Assembly (NCBI RefSeq): GCF_000317105.1
Contig: NC_019693.1
Span: forward strand, 5,023,227 to 5,087,226
DNA from: Oscillatoria acuminata PCC 6304
Lineage (GTDB): Bacteria > Cyanobacteriota > Cyanobacteriia > Cyanobacteriales > Laspinemataceae
DNA length: 64,000 nt
Direction: 5' to 3'
Both the position numbers and the translations under genes were made by a program. This document shows positions 43,236 through 52,817 of this stretch, one piece after another. The notes beneath the pieces were generated by a model. That model worked only from the letters and a program-made list of their open reading frames with translations, searched no databases and had not been told where the DNA came from. The first letter of the stretch is position 1; each line of letters starts with the position of its first letter.

Positions 43236-44345
43236 ATGGAAACTTTTGCCTATCTTCAATTATTCCTCGTTTATGATGCCCCTTCCGCCTCCTTAGAACC
43301 TCTGGCCCCAGGGGTGAGAAAATTTTGGGCAGAATTCAAAGGGAAAAAATTCTCTAGTGCGGGGTTGATTCGCTGGTTCTCTGTGGCCCTGACTGTCGCA
43401 CTCTTGAGCATGGCAACTCAGGTTTTAGCTTACCAACGGGGGGACGAGAGTGAAGCGGTGCGCTCTATCCAAGTGCGCTTACAACAGTTAGGCTATTTGA
43501 ATGTAAATCCGACAGGTTTTTATGGGGAGCTAACGGAGCAAGCGGTGAACCGTTTTCAGCGCGATAATAGCCTGCCGGTGACCGGGAGAGTGGATCCGCA
43601 GACGTTAACGGCGATCGAGCGATTATTACGACCGGATCCCAGTTTTGGTCAAGTGACCCAGGTGGGAACGAGCAATCAAGTGCTTCGTTTTGGAGACTCC
43701 GGTTTACAGGTGAGCGCCCTCCAGGACCAGTTACGACAGTTAGGGTATTTGAATCGTACCGCTACAGCGCAGTTTGATTTTGAGACCCAACAGGCAGTTT
43801 TGCGCTTCCAACAGGCATTTAATATCCAGCAGACGGGAGAGGTAGGACCGACGACTCGGGGGGTCTTAGATCGCCAATTAGCCCGGGTTCCGGCGACTCA
43901 ACCCTGGCAATCGGCAGGGCCGATCGCCACCGGAAACGCGACGGGAAATTTGAAACTAGGCGATCGCGGCATTGCGGTGAAATCTCTTCAAGAACGGTTA
44001 ATTACCGCCGGTTATGCGATCGGGACCGCCGATGGCACTTTTGGCCCCCGCACGGAAGAAGCCCTCAGACAGTTTCAATTAAGTTTTGGGTTAGTTCCCA
44101 GTGGGGTTGCCAGTGCTGACACTCGCCAAGCGTTGGATCGCAAGTTTTATGTAGTTGTAATTCCTAAGCGCAATACTTTAGCCCTCAGCGCAGTCCGGGA
44201 AATTTTTCCCGATGCGTTTGAGGCCGAAAACCGATTGGGTAATTACATTCATGCCGGTTCATACCTGCGCCGGGAGGTGGCTGAAACCCGCGCGAAACTT
44301 TTAAAACAACGTGGACTAATCGATACTCGCGTGGCTTATTTTTAA
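43236..44345 (+). CDS. Peptidoglycan-binding cell-wall protein, neighbour of furA
   Basis: About 369 aa from ATG 43236; the frame is open to 43197. A hydrophobic segment (about 38-60, WFSVALTVALLSMATQVLAY) serves as signal or anchor. Three peptidoglycan-binding-1 repeats follow, each with a VRxxQxxLxxLGY...F...T..AV..FQ pattern: RGDESEAVRSIQVRLQQLGY, RFGDSGLQVSALQDQLRQLG and KLGDRGIAVKSLQERLITAG. The C-terminal 70 residues (KFYVVVIPKRNTL) look like a SPOR-type domain. It is convergent with furA, 37 bp apart. The same neighbour is found in Anabaena (alr1690), where read-through transcripts act as antisense to furA. Confidence 0.88.
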   Translation: METFAYLQLFLVYDAPSASLEPLAPGVRKFWAEFKGKKFSSAGLIRWFSVALTVALLSMATQVLAYQRGDESEAVRSIQVRLQQLGYLNVNPTGFYGELTEQAVNRFQRDNSLPVTGRVDPQTLTAIERLLRPDPSFGQVTQVGTSNQVLRFGDSGLQVSALQDQLRQLGYLNRTATAQFDFETQQAVLRFQQAFNIQQTGEVGPTTRGVLDRQLARVPATQPWQSAGPIATGNATGNLKLGDRGIAVKSLQERLITAGYAIGTADGTFGPRTEEALRQFQLSFGLVPSGVASADTRQALDRKFYVVVIPKRNTLALSAVREIFPDAFEAENRLGNYIHAGSYLRREVAETRAKLLKQRGLIDTRVAYF

Positions 44346-44355
44346 TGAGCCGTCT

Positions 44356-44384
44356 AGGGGGTAGAAGGGTTGAGTTCTACCCCT
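44356..44384. terminator. Hairpin between convergent cell-wall gene and furA
   Basis: AGGGGGTAGAA and TTCTACCCCT pair with one bulge around an 8-nt loop. The right arm overlaps the furA stop codon. There is no U-run on either strand, so termination may be leaky, which would permit antisense read-through into furA. Confidence 0.5.
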
Positions 44385-44838
44385 AAATTGGCAGTAATGC
44401 CCGCTGACAGGTGGGACAAACGGCATGGATGGTCAGTTGACAATCGAGCAGGTGGTATCCTTCTTTGGTGGTGGTTTTAATCCCAACTTTTAGGATTGAG
44501 TCACTTTTAAATTCAATGGTTTTGTTACATCTCACACAAATCAGATGGTGATGATGATGAGGATAGGGTTGATTAATTTCGTAATGTTTATGTCCTTCGG
44601 CTAACTCTAATTCGCGTAAAATTCCCATTCTCGCCATTAATTTTACGGTGCGATAAATGGTAGACAAGCTGATTCCCTCTCCTTCCTCTTTTAAAAGTTC
44701 GTAGAGGTCTTCAGCACTCAGATGCTCACCTTTCGGAAGGTTTTGAAATACTTGTAAAATCGTTTCTCGTTGCGGGGTTAAGCGCCAACCCCGTTCGTTT
44801 AATTCAGCTTTAAGCGAGGACGCTGTGTAGAAAGACAT
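44383..44838 (-). CDS. furA: Ferric uptake regulator FurA
   Basis: This 151-aa protein represses iron-uptake and stress genes when loaded with iron or heme. The match to cyanobacterial FurA runs the whole length: LKAELNERGWRLTPQRETIL, GEGISLSTIYRTVKLMARMG, the His-rich metal loop YPHHHHHLICVRC, and the C-terminal CPTCQRALL. Both CxxC pairs are present; in Anabaena FurA the first one has redox activity. The start at 44838 gives the usual length. It is convergent with the cell-wall protein gene. Confidence 0.96.
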   Translation of the reverse strand: MSFYTASSLKAELNERGWRLTPQRETILQVFQNLPKGEHLSAEDLYELLKEEGEGISLSTIYRTVKLMARMGILRELELAEGHKHYEINQPYPHHHHHLICVRCNKTIEFKSDSILKVGIKTTTKEGYHLLDCQLTIHAVCPTCQRALLPI

Positions 44839-45365
44839 AGCAATCTTTTTCTCTTCTCAAGAAACCCTCTTTATTGAGAAGGATACACAATAAATCGAGA
44901 AGTTGCAACAAAGCTGACTTATTGACAATAATTAGCACCTATTTAATTGGCGGGTCTCTAATCGCTCAATGTCATAAGGGGTAAGCATTCTGGAGTTTTT
45001 AAAATGGACAGGGGAAATAAGGGGCCATGGTCAAGGACTCGGGGGGGTTGGGGTGACACCGGGTACAAAATCCCCTCTGTGAAGGCAGTCCACGAATTTT
45101 TAGTAGTCAGAGTTTTAAGTTTTGTAACAATTTCAAAATGGACAATACTTTTCCATTCTGAGCTCGTACCCCCCAGTGCAAAAATCGCCTTCCAGATTTG
45201 TGAAAGGCGATCGCAATATTTAAGTAGTAGATAGTCCCCCTTGTAATAGCAGTCACGGGGGATAAAGTTGTTTGAGTCTCCACCAACCACCCTGACCGAT
45301 GAGGCGATCGCGCCATTGCCTGATTTGGAGTCCAAAAACTCCCCTGAAGCGATGGGCGTTTCCCT
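44839..45365. other. Intergenic region between furA and sigC
   Basis: No gene is supported. A 125-codon frame at 44958-45335 (minus) has no protein-like composition. The furA promoter must lie here; the first 100 bp upstream of furA are AT-rich with several ATTGAGAA/AATTATTG stretches that could bind FurA itself, but no exact box can be claimed. Confidence 0.5.
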
Positions 45366-46622
45366 CTAACTCAACAATTCCAGATAATCTCGGACGCGGT
45401 TGCGTCGCTTCGGCTGCCGCAACTTTTGCAGGGCCTTGGACTCAATTTGACGGACTCGTTCCCGGGACAGGTCCAGAGCACGACCAATTTCTGCTAAGGA
45501 GTAGGGATGTCCATCCGTCAATCCAAACCGCATTCCAATCACATCCCGTTCTCGACTGGTCAAATCTGCCAGGAGGTGATGCAACTCTCGATGCAAGGCT
45601 TCTTGCATCAACTTTTCTTCGGGAGAGATATCATCGGTTTCGAGTAAATCTCCCAGTTCCGTATCTTTTTCCTTGCCCACCTTGGTTTCCAAAGAGACAG
45701 ACCGAGGAACTCGCAATAATACTTCCCGGACTTGCGCCGGAGTCATTTCTAATTCCTTGGCAACATCTTCGATGCTGGCTGTGCGGCCTTTTTCTTGGGA
45801 CAGCTTGCGCTGGGCTTTTTTAATTTTATTGAGCTTTTCGGTAATGTGAACCGGCAAGCGAATGGTGCGACTTTGGGTGGCGATCGCCCGGGTAATCCCC
45901 TGACGAATCCACCAGTATGCATAGGTGCTAAACCGATACCCTTTGGTCGGATCGAACTTATCCACCGCCCGTTCTAAACCCAGGGTCCCTTCTTGGACTA
46001 AATCCAAAAGCTCTAACCCTCGGTTTTGATACTTCTTGGCGACGGAAACCACGAGACGGAGGTTGGCCTCAATCATGTGTTCCTTCGCGCCAATCCCTTC
46101 AGCTTGAGTGCGTTCCAGTTCCTCCACCGTCAAAGATGCTAGGGCCGCCCATTGACGTTTCCCAGCAGCCAAAATCGGCTTGAGGTCGCTGACTTGCTCT
46201 CCTGCTTCCGCAGCCCACCGCTCTAAGGAAGGTCGATGTCCTAAGAGAGAGGCGAGGCGATCGCGGGTATCCACCAGACGAACATAGCGTTGCAGTTCTG
46301 GATTTTCCTCCGTAGCCGCAGCATCCAGCATCTCTTTGATCTGCATATAGCGCTGCACTTTTTGGGCTTCCACAACCTCTTCTTCTCGCCCGAGCAACCG
46401 CACGCGCCCAATTTCCTGGAGGTACAACCGAACCAGGTCGGTGGTGCGACGAGTGGGGGCTTGAGAGATTTCAACGGTGTCCGCTTCCTCCATTTCCAAC
46501 TCGACTGCAAGCGGATCGGAGGTCAGGTCTAAGTCATTGTCCTCTGGAGCATCCGGATCAAAGTCGGAGGGCAACAATGGATTGTCGTCTTCTGTATTAG
46601 GGTAAAGAGAAATTCCTGGCAT
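45366..46622 (-). CDS. sigC: Group 2 sigma factor SigC
   Basis: This is an RpoD-family group 2 sigma factor directing RNA polymerase to promoters under carbon/nitrogen shift and stress. Region 1.2 (RRTTDLVRLYLQEIGRVRLL), region 2 (EANLRLVVSVAKKYQNRGLE and YAYWWIRQGITRAIA), region 3 and region 4 (LAEIGRALDLSRERVRQIES) are all intact. The sequence agrees with cyanobacterial SigC rather than SigA, including RSTDLVRLYLQEIGRVRLLG-type and PKRRNxxRDYLE-type ends. ATG 46622 (MPGISLYPNTEDD), preceded by GAGAAG, is the preferred start; a start at 46682 would add 20 residues. Confidence 0.93.
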   Translation of the reverse strand: MPGISLYPNTEDDNPLLPSDFDPDAPEDNDLDLTSDPLAVELEMEEADTVEISQAPTRRTTDLVRLYLQEIGRVRLLGREEEVVEAQKVQRYMQIKEMLDAAATEENPELQRYVRLVDTRDRLASLLGHRPSLERWAAEAGEQVSDLKPILAAGKRQWAALASLTVEELERTQAEGIGAKEHMIEANLRLVVSVAKKYQNRGLELLDLVQEGTLGLERAVDKFDPTKGYRFSTYAYWWIRQGITRAIATQSRTIRLPVHITEKLNKIKKAQRKLSQEKGRTASIEDVAKELEMTPAQVREVLLRVPRSVSLETKVGKEKDTELGDLLETDDISPEEKLMQEALHRELHHLLADLTSRERDVIGMRFGLTDGHPYSLAEIGRALDLSRERVRQIESKALQKLRQPKRRNRVRDYLELLS

Positions 46623-47056
46623 GGTGATCTTCTCAGCGTCTCCAGGTGATTGGTGGCGTGCGGTTGACTGCTTTGTTATCAATAATATTCCCTCAATATC
46701 AGACTTCCTGTCACCTCTGAGCGTTCCGTTACATAACGTTACTATCAGTTATCAAGTGAGTTAATTAAGAGATTTGGCCGGTTAATTACATCAACAGGGC
46801 TGCCCCTGTTTTGTAAATTCGCCGTTTTGAATTGGGAATATTTTACATCAAACAGTAGGGTTCTTTGAAGAAACCAAAAAATTTTTCCTCTGAACCCTAC
46901 TAGCAAGTATAGAAACTACTACCTCAAATTGAGGTGACTTCTATCAGCCCCTTCGTTAATTTTCATCACCGATCGCAACGGTTCCGGATCACGGGGGGCT
47001 AGAATTGAGATCACAAAAGCGCCGATTTAGTTTCCGGTTCCTAGGAGATTGAGACA
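46623..47056. other. sigC upstream region
   Basis: About 430 bp between gpsA and sigC. It contains AT-rich stretches and a TTACATAACGTTA inverted-repeat-like motif near 46730. No gene is seen; it should hold the sigC promoter. Confidence 0.45.
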
Positions 47057-48001
47057 TTACTCGGGCTTGATATCCCGCAGCATCAAGGCTTCAACCGCAT
47101 CTTTTGGGGTAATTTGACCTTCGAGCAACTGATGCACCTGATAAGAAATCGGAACGGAAATCTCTAAAGTTTTAGCCCGTTGAATTAACACCTGAGTCGT
47201 GTTCACCCCTTCGGCAGTCCCTTCTAAATTGGGGAGAATCTCAGCCAGGGTCTTGCCTTGTGCCAATTGATAGCCAACTTGATAATTGCGGCTGAGGGGG
47301 CTGTTACAGGTTGCTAGTAAATCACCAAGTCCTGACAATCCATAAAAGGTTTCCATTTGTGCGCCCCAATGGGTACCAATGCGAATGATTTCAGTCAGTC
47401 CTCGGGTGAGTAAAGCTGCTTTAGCATTGGTGCCCAGTTGGAGACCATCGCAGACCCCCGAGGCGATCGCCATGACATTTTTGAGGGTCCCGCCCAATTC
47501 CACCCCCAAAGGGTCCGGATTGGTATAAACCCGAAAATTGCTCGAAGAAAACACCTCTTGGACCAAAGTGGCGGCAATTTCATCGTGACTCGCCACCACC
47601 GTTGCTGCCGGTAATCCCTGTTGAATTTCCTTGGAGAGATTCGGTCCAGCTAACACCACCACAGGGCGATCGCTAAATGCCCGTTGCCAGAGTTGCGCCG
47701 CTGTACAGGTCGTCTGCGGGTCTAATCCTTTAGTTGCAGTGACGATAATGGTATCTGCACCAGGGCCAATGGCTTTAACTTGGGACAAAACCGGGGCCAC
47801 GCCTTTCATGGATACCGCAGACAAGAGAATATCCGCCCCTGTGACAACCTCCTCTAAGCTGCGATCGCCACGGCGAGACCAATATTCCACCCGATGACCA
47901 TTTTGGCTCACTAACTGTCCCAAAGTCCGCCCCCAAACCCCAGCCCCCAAAATTCCGAGGGTCTGAGGTTTCGTAGGGGGGAAAGTCGGTGTATTATCCA
48001 T
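47057..48001 (-). CDS. gpsA: NAD(P)-dependent glycerol-3-phosphate dehydrogenase
   Basis: A 314-aa enzyme reducing dihydroxyacetone phosphate to sn-glycerol-3-phosphate, the backbone of membrane glycerolipids. The Rossmann motif is ILGAGVWGRTLGQL near residue 18. The catalytic/substrate segment LGGTLKNVMAIASGVCDGL (Lys) and TRGLTEIIRIG follow, as in the family. Length is at the short end of normal. It follows lipA by 21 bp on the same strand, so they probably share a transcript. Confidence 0.96.
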   Translation of the reverse strand: MDNTPTFPPTKPQTLGILGAGVWGRTLGQLVSQNGHRVEYWSRRGDRSLEEVVTGADILLSAVSMKGVAPVLSQVKAIGPGADTIIVTATKGLDPQTTCTAAQLWQRAFSDRPVVVLAGPNLSKEIQQGLPAATVVASHDEIAATLVQEVFSSSNFRVYTNPDPLGVELGGTLKNVMAIASGVCDGLQLGTNAKAALLTRGLTEIIRIGTHWGAQMETFYGLSGLGDLLATCNSPLSRNYQVGYQLAQGKTLAEILPNLEGTAEGVNTTQVLIQRAKTLEISVPISYQVHQLLEGQITPKDAVEALMLRDIKPE

Positions 48002-48022
48002 CAGTTTTCCTCAATCCTTCCC

Positions 48023-48919
48023 CTACACAGTTTGGGGGTTGCGACTATTCACCCGAGGATACCGTTCCATCAAAGCCCTTACCTGCTCGGCATGATAGGA
48101 ACTGCGAGTCAAGGGAGAGGCCACAATTTGTAAAAATCCCCAGGACTCCCCAAGCTGCTGCCATGCGGTAAATTGCTCCGGCGTCACCCAATTCACCACC
48201 GGCAGATGTTTCGGGGTCGGTTGCATATATTGCCCCAAGGTTAAAATATCGCACTCCACAGCGCGTAAATCTTGCAGCACCTGTTGAATTTCCTCATCGG
48301 TTTCCCCCAGTCCGAGCATGATTCCCGATTTGGTGTACAACCCCGGTGCCAGTTGGCGCGATCGCCGCAATAACTCCAAACTGCGCTCATAATTGCCTTG
48401 GGGACGCACCCGACGATAGAGGCGTGGCACCGTTTCGGTATTATGATTGAGCACTTCCGGTTCGGCTTGCAAAATCACCTCTAAGGCTTGCCAATTCCCA
48501 CAAAGGTCTGGGATTAACACTTCGATGGTAGTGCCGGGGGAAGCGGCCCGAACTTCCTCAATACAGCGCCGGAATTGGTTGGCTCCCCCATCGGGCAAAT
48601 CATCCCGATTCACTGAGGTAATTACCACATGATTCAGCCCCATTCGCCGCACGGCCTCCGCTAACCGAATGGGTTCCGTGGGGTCTAGGGCCTGGGGCTT
48701 TTTCTCAAAATCAATATCGCAGTAGGGGCAGGCACGGGTACAGGCTGGCCCCATAATCAAGAAAGTCGCCGTCCCGTTGTGGAAGCACTCTCCGATATTG
48801 GGACAGGATGCCTCTTCACAGACGGTATTGAGGGCTAAATCCCGCAATATTTCTTTAACGTTGCCGACGCGCTCCCATTGCGGGGCTTTGACCCGCAGCC
48901 AATCTGGTTTTACACTCAC
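48023..48919 (-). CDS. lipA: Lipoyl synthase
   Basis: A 298-aa radical-SAM enzyme that inserts sulfur into octanoyl groups to make lipoyl cofactor for 2-oxoacid dehydrogenases and the glycine cleavage system. Both iron-sulfur signatures are present: [12 protein letters not shown] (auxiliary cluster) and [11 protein letters not shown] (radical SAM). A C-terminal serine motif of the family appears in [15 protein letters not shown] (the Arg-Ser-Ser-Tyr). The start is GTG 48919. It is first in the pair with gpsA. Confidence 0.96.
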   Translation of the reverse strand: MSVKPDWLRVKAPQWERVGNVKEILRDLALNTVCEEASCPNIGECFHNGTATFLIMGPACTRACPYCDIDFEKKPQALDPTEPIRLAEAVRRMGLNHVVITSVNRDDLPDGGANQFRRCIEEVRAASPGTTIEVLIPDLCGNWQALEVILQAEPEVLNHNTETVPRLYRRVRPQGNYERSLELLRRSRQLAPGLYTKSGIMLGLGETDEEIQQVLQDLRAVECDILTLGQYMQPTPKHLPVVNWVTPEQFTAWQQLGESWGFLQIVASPLTRSSYHAEQVRALMERYPRVNSRNPQTV

Positions 48920-48990
48920 GCTTACGCCCTAAAAATTTTAAAAGACATCATCCTTATGATACTGGTCTAGGGCTTAACTCGCTCCTGGGT

Positions 48991-49166
48991 GGGAGCATCT
49001 CAACTTGTTCAAGAGACCTAACCCCCCAGCCCCCTTCCCTTCAAGGGAAGGGGGAGAAAGAGGTGGAGAGGGGACCGGAGGGGCACTTAAGCGTCAAAAA
49101 CATACTCTTATAAGGGGCAGGGGGGAGAGGTCAGACTGGTTTTTAGGCAAAATTGAGATGCTTCCC
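48991..49166 (-). mobile_element. MITE copy, reverse orientation, with insertion
   Basis: Left terminal repeat GGGAGCATCTCAACTTGTTC and right terminal AAAATTGAGATGCTTCCC are both present, with the internal GTTAGGTCTC side at the left, so it is inverted relative to the copy at 21377. The interior carries a unit not in the short copies. I see no target duplication. Confidence 0.78.
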
Positions 49167-49254
49167 CTTCGGCAACCCTGTTGGCAATCATCTGCCAGAA
49201 ACTGCTTGACAATTTCGACCAGTAGGACATAGACTGATAAATGGTCATAAATTA

Positions 49255-49328
49255 CGGGATGTGGCGCAGCTTGGTAGCGCACTTCGTTCGGGACGAAGGG
49301 GCCGCTGGTTCGAATCCAGTCATCCCGA
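49255..49328 (+). tRNA. tRNA-Pro (anticodon CGG)
   Basis: A 74-nt cloverleaf: acceptor CGGGATG/CATCCCG, D-arm GCGC-AGCTTGGTA-GCGC, anticodon stem CTTCG/CGAAG with loop TTCGGGA (anticodon CGG, purine G37 as expected for Pro), and T-arm GCTGG-TTCGAAT-CCAGT. The discriminator is A and no CCA is encoded. It reads CCG codons. Confidence 0.96.
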
Positions 49329-49614
49329 TTTTGGGTTATAGAATTTCTATCTGGGCGGGTTAACCCCTAAAGTGTTAACAGCCTTTCAGGTTGTCGGCGA
49401 TCGCGTAAGATCGTCGGCATCTTTTTTTGAGGGCGATCGCCGCTCTAAAATTCTTTGGGTAGAGATAATTCTAACCCCGTGCCTTTTTTTGAGAAGGATG
49501 ATCAGGCAGAATAGTCACAACCAGCAAATTGAATAGAGCTTTTCGACTAGCCCCAGCAGTGATCCGTCACTCTAACAAGCCCTTGAGATGATTTCTCAAC
49601 TCTTATGGCTCTAT

Positions 49615-51160
49615 TTAGGGTTTGCTGAAAAAGTTATAAAAAGCAGGGGGGGTAAACGAACAAGAGGCCCCTCTGACTGCACCAATAAACATGGCTTTAC
49701 TTCGATTCTTCCAGGTATAGCTAAAATTAATGCTTCGGCATAAAATTACAAGATTTTGGAAAAATTGACACAAAAAAAGACAGTAAAACTGCCTGAGCAG
49801 TTTTACCAGGTTTAGCACTAAAAAGGTAAGATTAATGGAGGTTTCAGAAGTCTTAGATAGTTTAGACATGACTCGATTCAGACTGAATCTTCTTTTGCCC
49901 TGTCCAAATTTCCCTTCAATTTCGTTGCGAATGCGCTCATCTTCTTGGGCTTGTTTTTTATCTTGAAGGCTGACTTGGGCCGGACGTCTCCCTAATGGAG
50001 GACCACTGAGCCTAATTCCTCTTTCTTTACACCAAGCTCGATTGACTCGGGTGCGATAAATTTTATCAGCGTGAACCGATTCCGGGTAAAATCCCGTCAA
50101 TTCTTTGTACGCCTCTACTTGACTAATCAAATCTCCACTTTCATTATAGCTTTCCCAACTAATTTTTTCGAGTAATACATATCCTTCTACACAACTGACT
50201 GATAACTTCGCTCCGAATTCCGTAGGACTTCCTGACTTGCCTCGGACAATTGGACGGACATGAGGTTGTGTTAAACTGACAATCCGATGGTCGATTCTTT
50301 TTGATTATTTGACCACATAAAATCCTGTTGACGATAGATTTCGGTTGATACTAATAAATTTTTGTATTGCCTTCTGCTTAAAAGTTGTAGGCTGCCGCCC
50401 TTGTCGATTAAATTGTCAATATGTCCCAAATTTCGTTTGATATATTGCAGTTGTTTTTAACGGCTTCTCTCCTTTCTTGAACAGAGGGCTTCCTCTTTTT
50501 GGCAAATTTTAAATAATCTTTTCTAGCGTTCTGTCTATAAGTTCTTGGTTTTTTGTCTAGGTTATCCTTCAGGGATTTATATAAAATATCTATGATGCTT
50601 TCGGTAGTTTTTCTTGCTTGATTTAATAGGTCCACATCCGTGGGGTATTTGATATCCGCAGGGGAAACCGTTGCATCCATTAATAGCCGACCTCTATTTC
50701 CTTGTGGTTTTTCGGCTTCTTCTAACTTTTTTGTGTTGGGGTCCTCCGGAGTGAATCCTAGACTTTGTTGGACAATTTTGCGATTAATTTTTTGAAGTAG
50801 AGCCGGACTAATTCTTTTCCGGAAATGAACCATCATTGACGGGTCAAAGGGCGCTTCATTTTGATAACTAATTCGTCCAATAAAATACTGTAAATAAGGA
50901 TTTTCCTGGATTTGTTCAACGGTTTCTCGGTCACTAATACCCAATTTTTCTTTGATGATTAAAGCGCCCAGTGCTATCCTAAAAGACTTGGCTGTTGCCC
51001 CCATGTCTTCTGAGAAATTCTGGGCATATTCTGCCTCAAATTCCGACCACGGAATTAGCTTTGACAGAACTATCCACCGATTTTCTTCACACAGCTGGCC
51101 CTGAAAGGGTAGTTCAAAGGATCCTTCTGGCTCCAGGGCATTTTGTGATTTTCGATACAT
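49615..51160 (-). pseudogene. Broken IS5/IS1182-type transposase
   Basis: The N-terminal half starts at ATG 51160, after a good ribosome site (AAAGGAAA), and reads to about 50408. It includes FRIALGALIIKEKLGISDRE and RGRLLMDATVSPADIKYPTD. Between 50408 and 50131 the coding sense continues in other frames (NLLVSTEIYRQQ, then LTQPHVRPIVRGKSGSPTEF). The C-terminal half (HADKIYRTRVNRAWCKERGI and EGKFGQGKRRFSLNRV) is in frame again from 50130 to 49615. At least two frameshifts or a deletion therefore separate the halves; it cannot make a full transposase. Confidence 0.9.
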
Positions 51161-51278
51161 TTTCCTTTCACCGATGCACAACAATTTCCAATTTTACCTC
51201 GTTTTCCTGTCTTTTGTGTCCAGGCAATACTTCTACAAGCCTTATCACATCAGCGTTCCGCTTTTTTTCAGCAAGCCC
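49618..51278 (-). mobile_element. IS5/IS1182-like insertion sequence with 6-bp target duplication
   Basis: 1661 bp with inverted ends GGGTTTGCTGAAAAA and GGGCTTGCTGAAAAA (reading inward). It is flanked on both sides by TATTTA (49612-49617 and 51279-51284), read directly as the target duplication. It carries one transposase gene broken by frameshifts. Confidence 0.85.
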
Positions 51279-51328
51279 TATTTAGAAAAATATCACCCTG
51301 TTCTAGTAAGTCCCCGAGATATGGCATC

Positions 51329-52753
51329 ATGAACCAACCTGTCTTAATTTCAACCGCTTTAGGCTTAAGCCCATCGGATGTTGAGGCGCTCATCCAAGGG
51401 ACGATCATGGCTGTGGTGGCAGAAAATTTTCTGGATCCGGGACAAGAATTTGCCCTCTATTCCCAAAGCGATTCCGGTTCCCAACTTTTGAGAGATTCCC
51501 CGAATCACCCCACAGAAGTTTCAGAAACTCTGAAGATTGTGGCGATCGCGCGCTGCGAAGGATGCCAAACCCTCACCGAACAGAATTGCTTGCCTAACCT
51601 GTCTCGATTAACTGGATGGAACCGAGAAGACTTACAGCAAATTCTCCAGGACCAGGGTGCTATTTTTCTGGCTCACTTGAGGGTTTATCGACTCCCTGGG
51701 GCGATCGCCTTAACTGGTCATCCTCCCACCCCAAACGCCATTGGAACCCCAATCTCTTTACCTGTAACCATTCCGGTGACTGATTCTGTGCCGGTATTGA
51801 GCGATCGCTCTTTTGCATACCGTCGTTCTCAACTGGAAGAGTTCCTCATCCCCCTGCATCCGGAATTAGATGCCTTGCAACGGGCGATCGCCCAACTCGC
51901 TCATTCTCAACCCACGGCACAAAACCTCGATGATGATTTGCAACAGTTTCTGGGGTTCGGAGATTCGGTTCCCTTCCCCTCAGAGGACCCGGATTTAACC
52001 TGGATTAGCACGATCGCTTCGGTGGGTAATTCTCAAGACGATCAGGGGTTTGCCAAGCTGGTGCGTGAAGGGTTGCTGAAATTAGGATTTAGCGGTCCCG
52101 AACTCCTTCCCGACTCTCTGAGTGCCGGGGAAGGATTCGATTTTTATTGCGAAACGCCCTATCTTATGGTAGGACAGTGTAAAGCCAAAAACCCCAAAAC
52201 CGCGATCGCTGACAATCCGGCTCAACTGCTAACCGGGGCTGCAAATCATCTCGGAACCGAACGATACGAACGAGCTATTAAGTGGATTATCGCGGCTGAA
52301 GAGTTAACTGTGGATGCGTTGAACGTGGCAATTGAAAATCAGATGAATGTCATCCGTCCCGAAACCTTGCAAAGTCTAGTTAACTTGCAAGCTAAATACA
52401 AAGGGTCCGTGGACTTGCTGAAATTAAAACAGTGTTTACGGCAAGACCCGTATGGATGGGCCGATGATAAAGTTAATAGTTATATCGATAAAGTCAAGGA
52501 ATCCATTGAGTTGCGATCGGGCATTATCAAACTGGTTAAACGACACTTAGAAAATTCCCGCTTAGAACTTGCTGGAGTAGAAGCACTCCATGCTTTATAT
52601 GTGAGTTCTCATCCTCACCATTTTATTCCCCTAAAAGAAATGCACGAAATTTTAATCGAACTTTCTTCTCCCCTCACGGGATATTTAGGAAGAATCAAAG
52701 GCAGCGATTGGCATAGCGATCGCTTTTACTATCTACGCGACTTATCCCGCTAG
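51329..52753 (+). CDS. Uncharacterised protein with a possible PD-(D/E)xK-like nuclease core
   Basis: This 474-aa soluble protein is of no family I can name. Residues 1-135 look like a small alpha/beta domain (TALGLSPSDVEALIQGTIMA; CEGCQTLTEQNC holds a Cys cluster). A variable linker follows (135-185). From about 235 the sequence VREGLLKLGF...GFDFYCETPYLMVGQCKAKN fits the pattern of restriction-type nucleases: helix, Asp in FDF, then QCK as a Q-x-K variant of the E-x-K catalytic motif. The C-terminal 150 residues are helical (RSGIIKLVKRHLENS) and end in DRFYYLRDLSR. It starts 50 bp after the IS. Nuclease activity is a hypothesis, not shown. Confidence 0.6.
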   Translation: MNQPVLISTALGLSPSDVEALIQGTIMAVVAENFLDPGQEFALYSQSDSGSQLLRDSPNHPTEVSETLKIVAIARCEGCQTLTEQNCLPNLSRLTGWNREDLQQILQDQGAIFLAHLRVYRLPGAIALTGHPPTPNAIGTPISLPVTIPVTDSVPVLSDRSFAYRRSQLEEFLIPLHPELDALQRAIAQLAHSQPTAQNLDDDLQQFLGFGDSVPFPSEDPDLTWISTIASVGNSQDDQGFAKLVREGLLKLGFSGPELLPDSLSAGEGFDFYCETPYLMVGQCKAKNPKTAIADNPAQLLTGAANHLGTERYERAIKWIIAAEELTVDALNVAIENQMNVIRPETLQSLVNLQAKYKGSVDLLKLKQCLRQDPYGWADDKVNSYIDKVKESIELRSGIIKLVKRHLENSRLELAGVEALHALYVSSHPHHFIPLKEMHEILIELSSPLTGYLGRIKGSDWHSDRFYYLRDLSR

Positions 52754-52817
52754 GCATGAATCCCCAACCCGTTGTTTTCATTGCTCTGAATCTTTTTTCT
52801 GAACCCTATTAATTTGA

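Noticed and set aside
44958-45335. 125-codon minus-strand frame between furA and sigC
   Set aside because: Irregular composition, no domain, and it would fill the furA upstream region.
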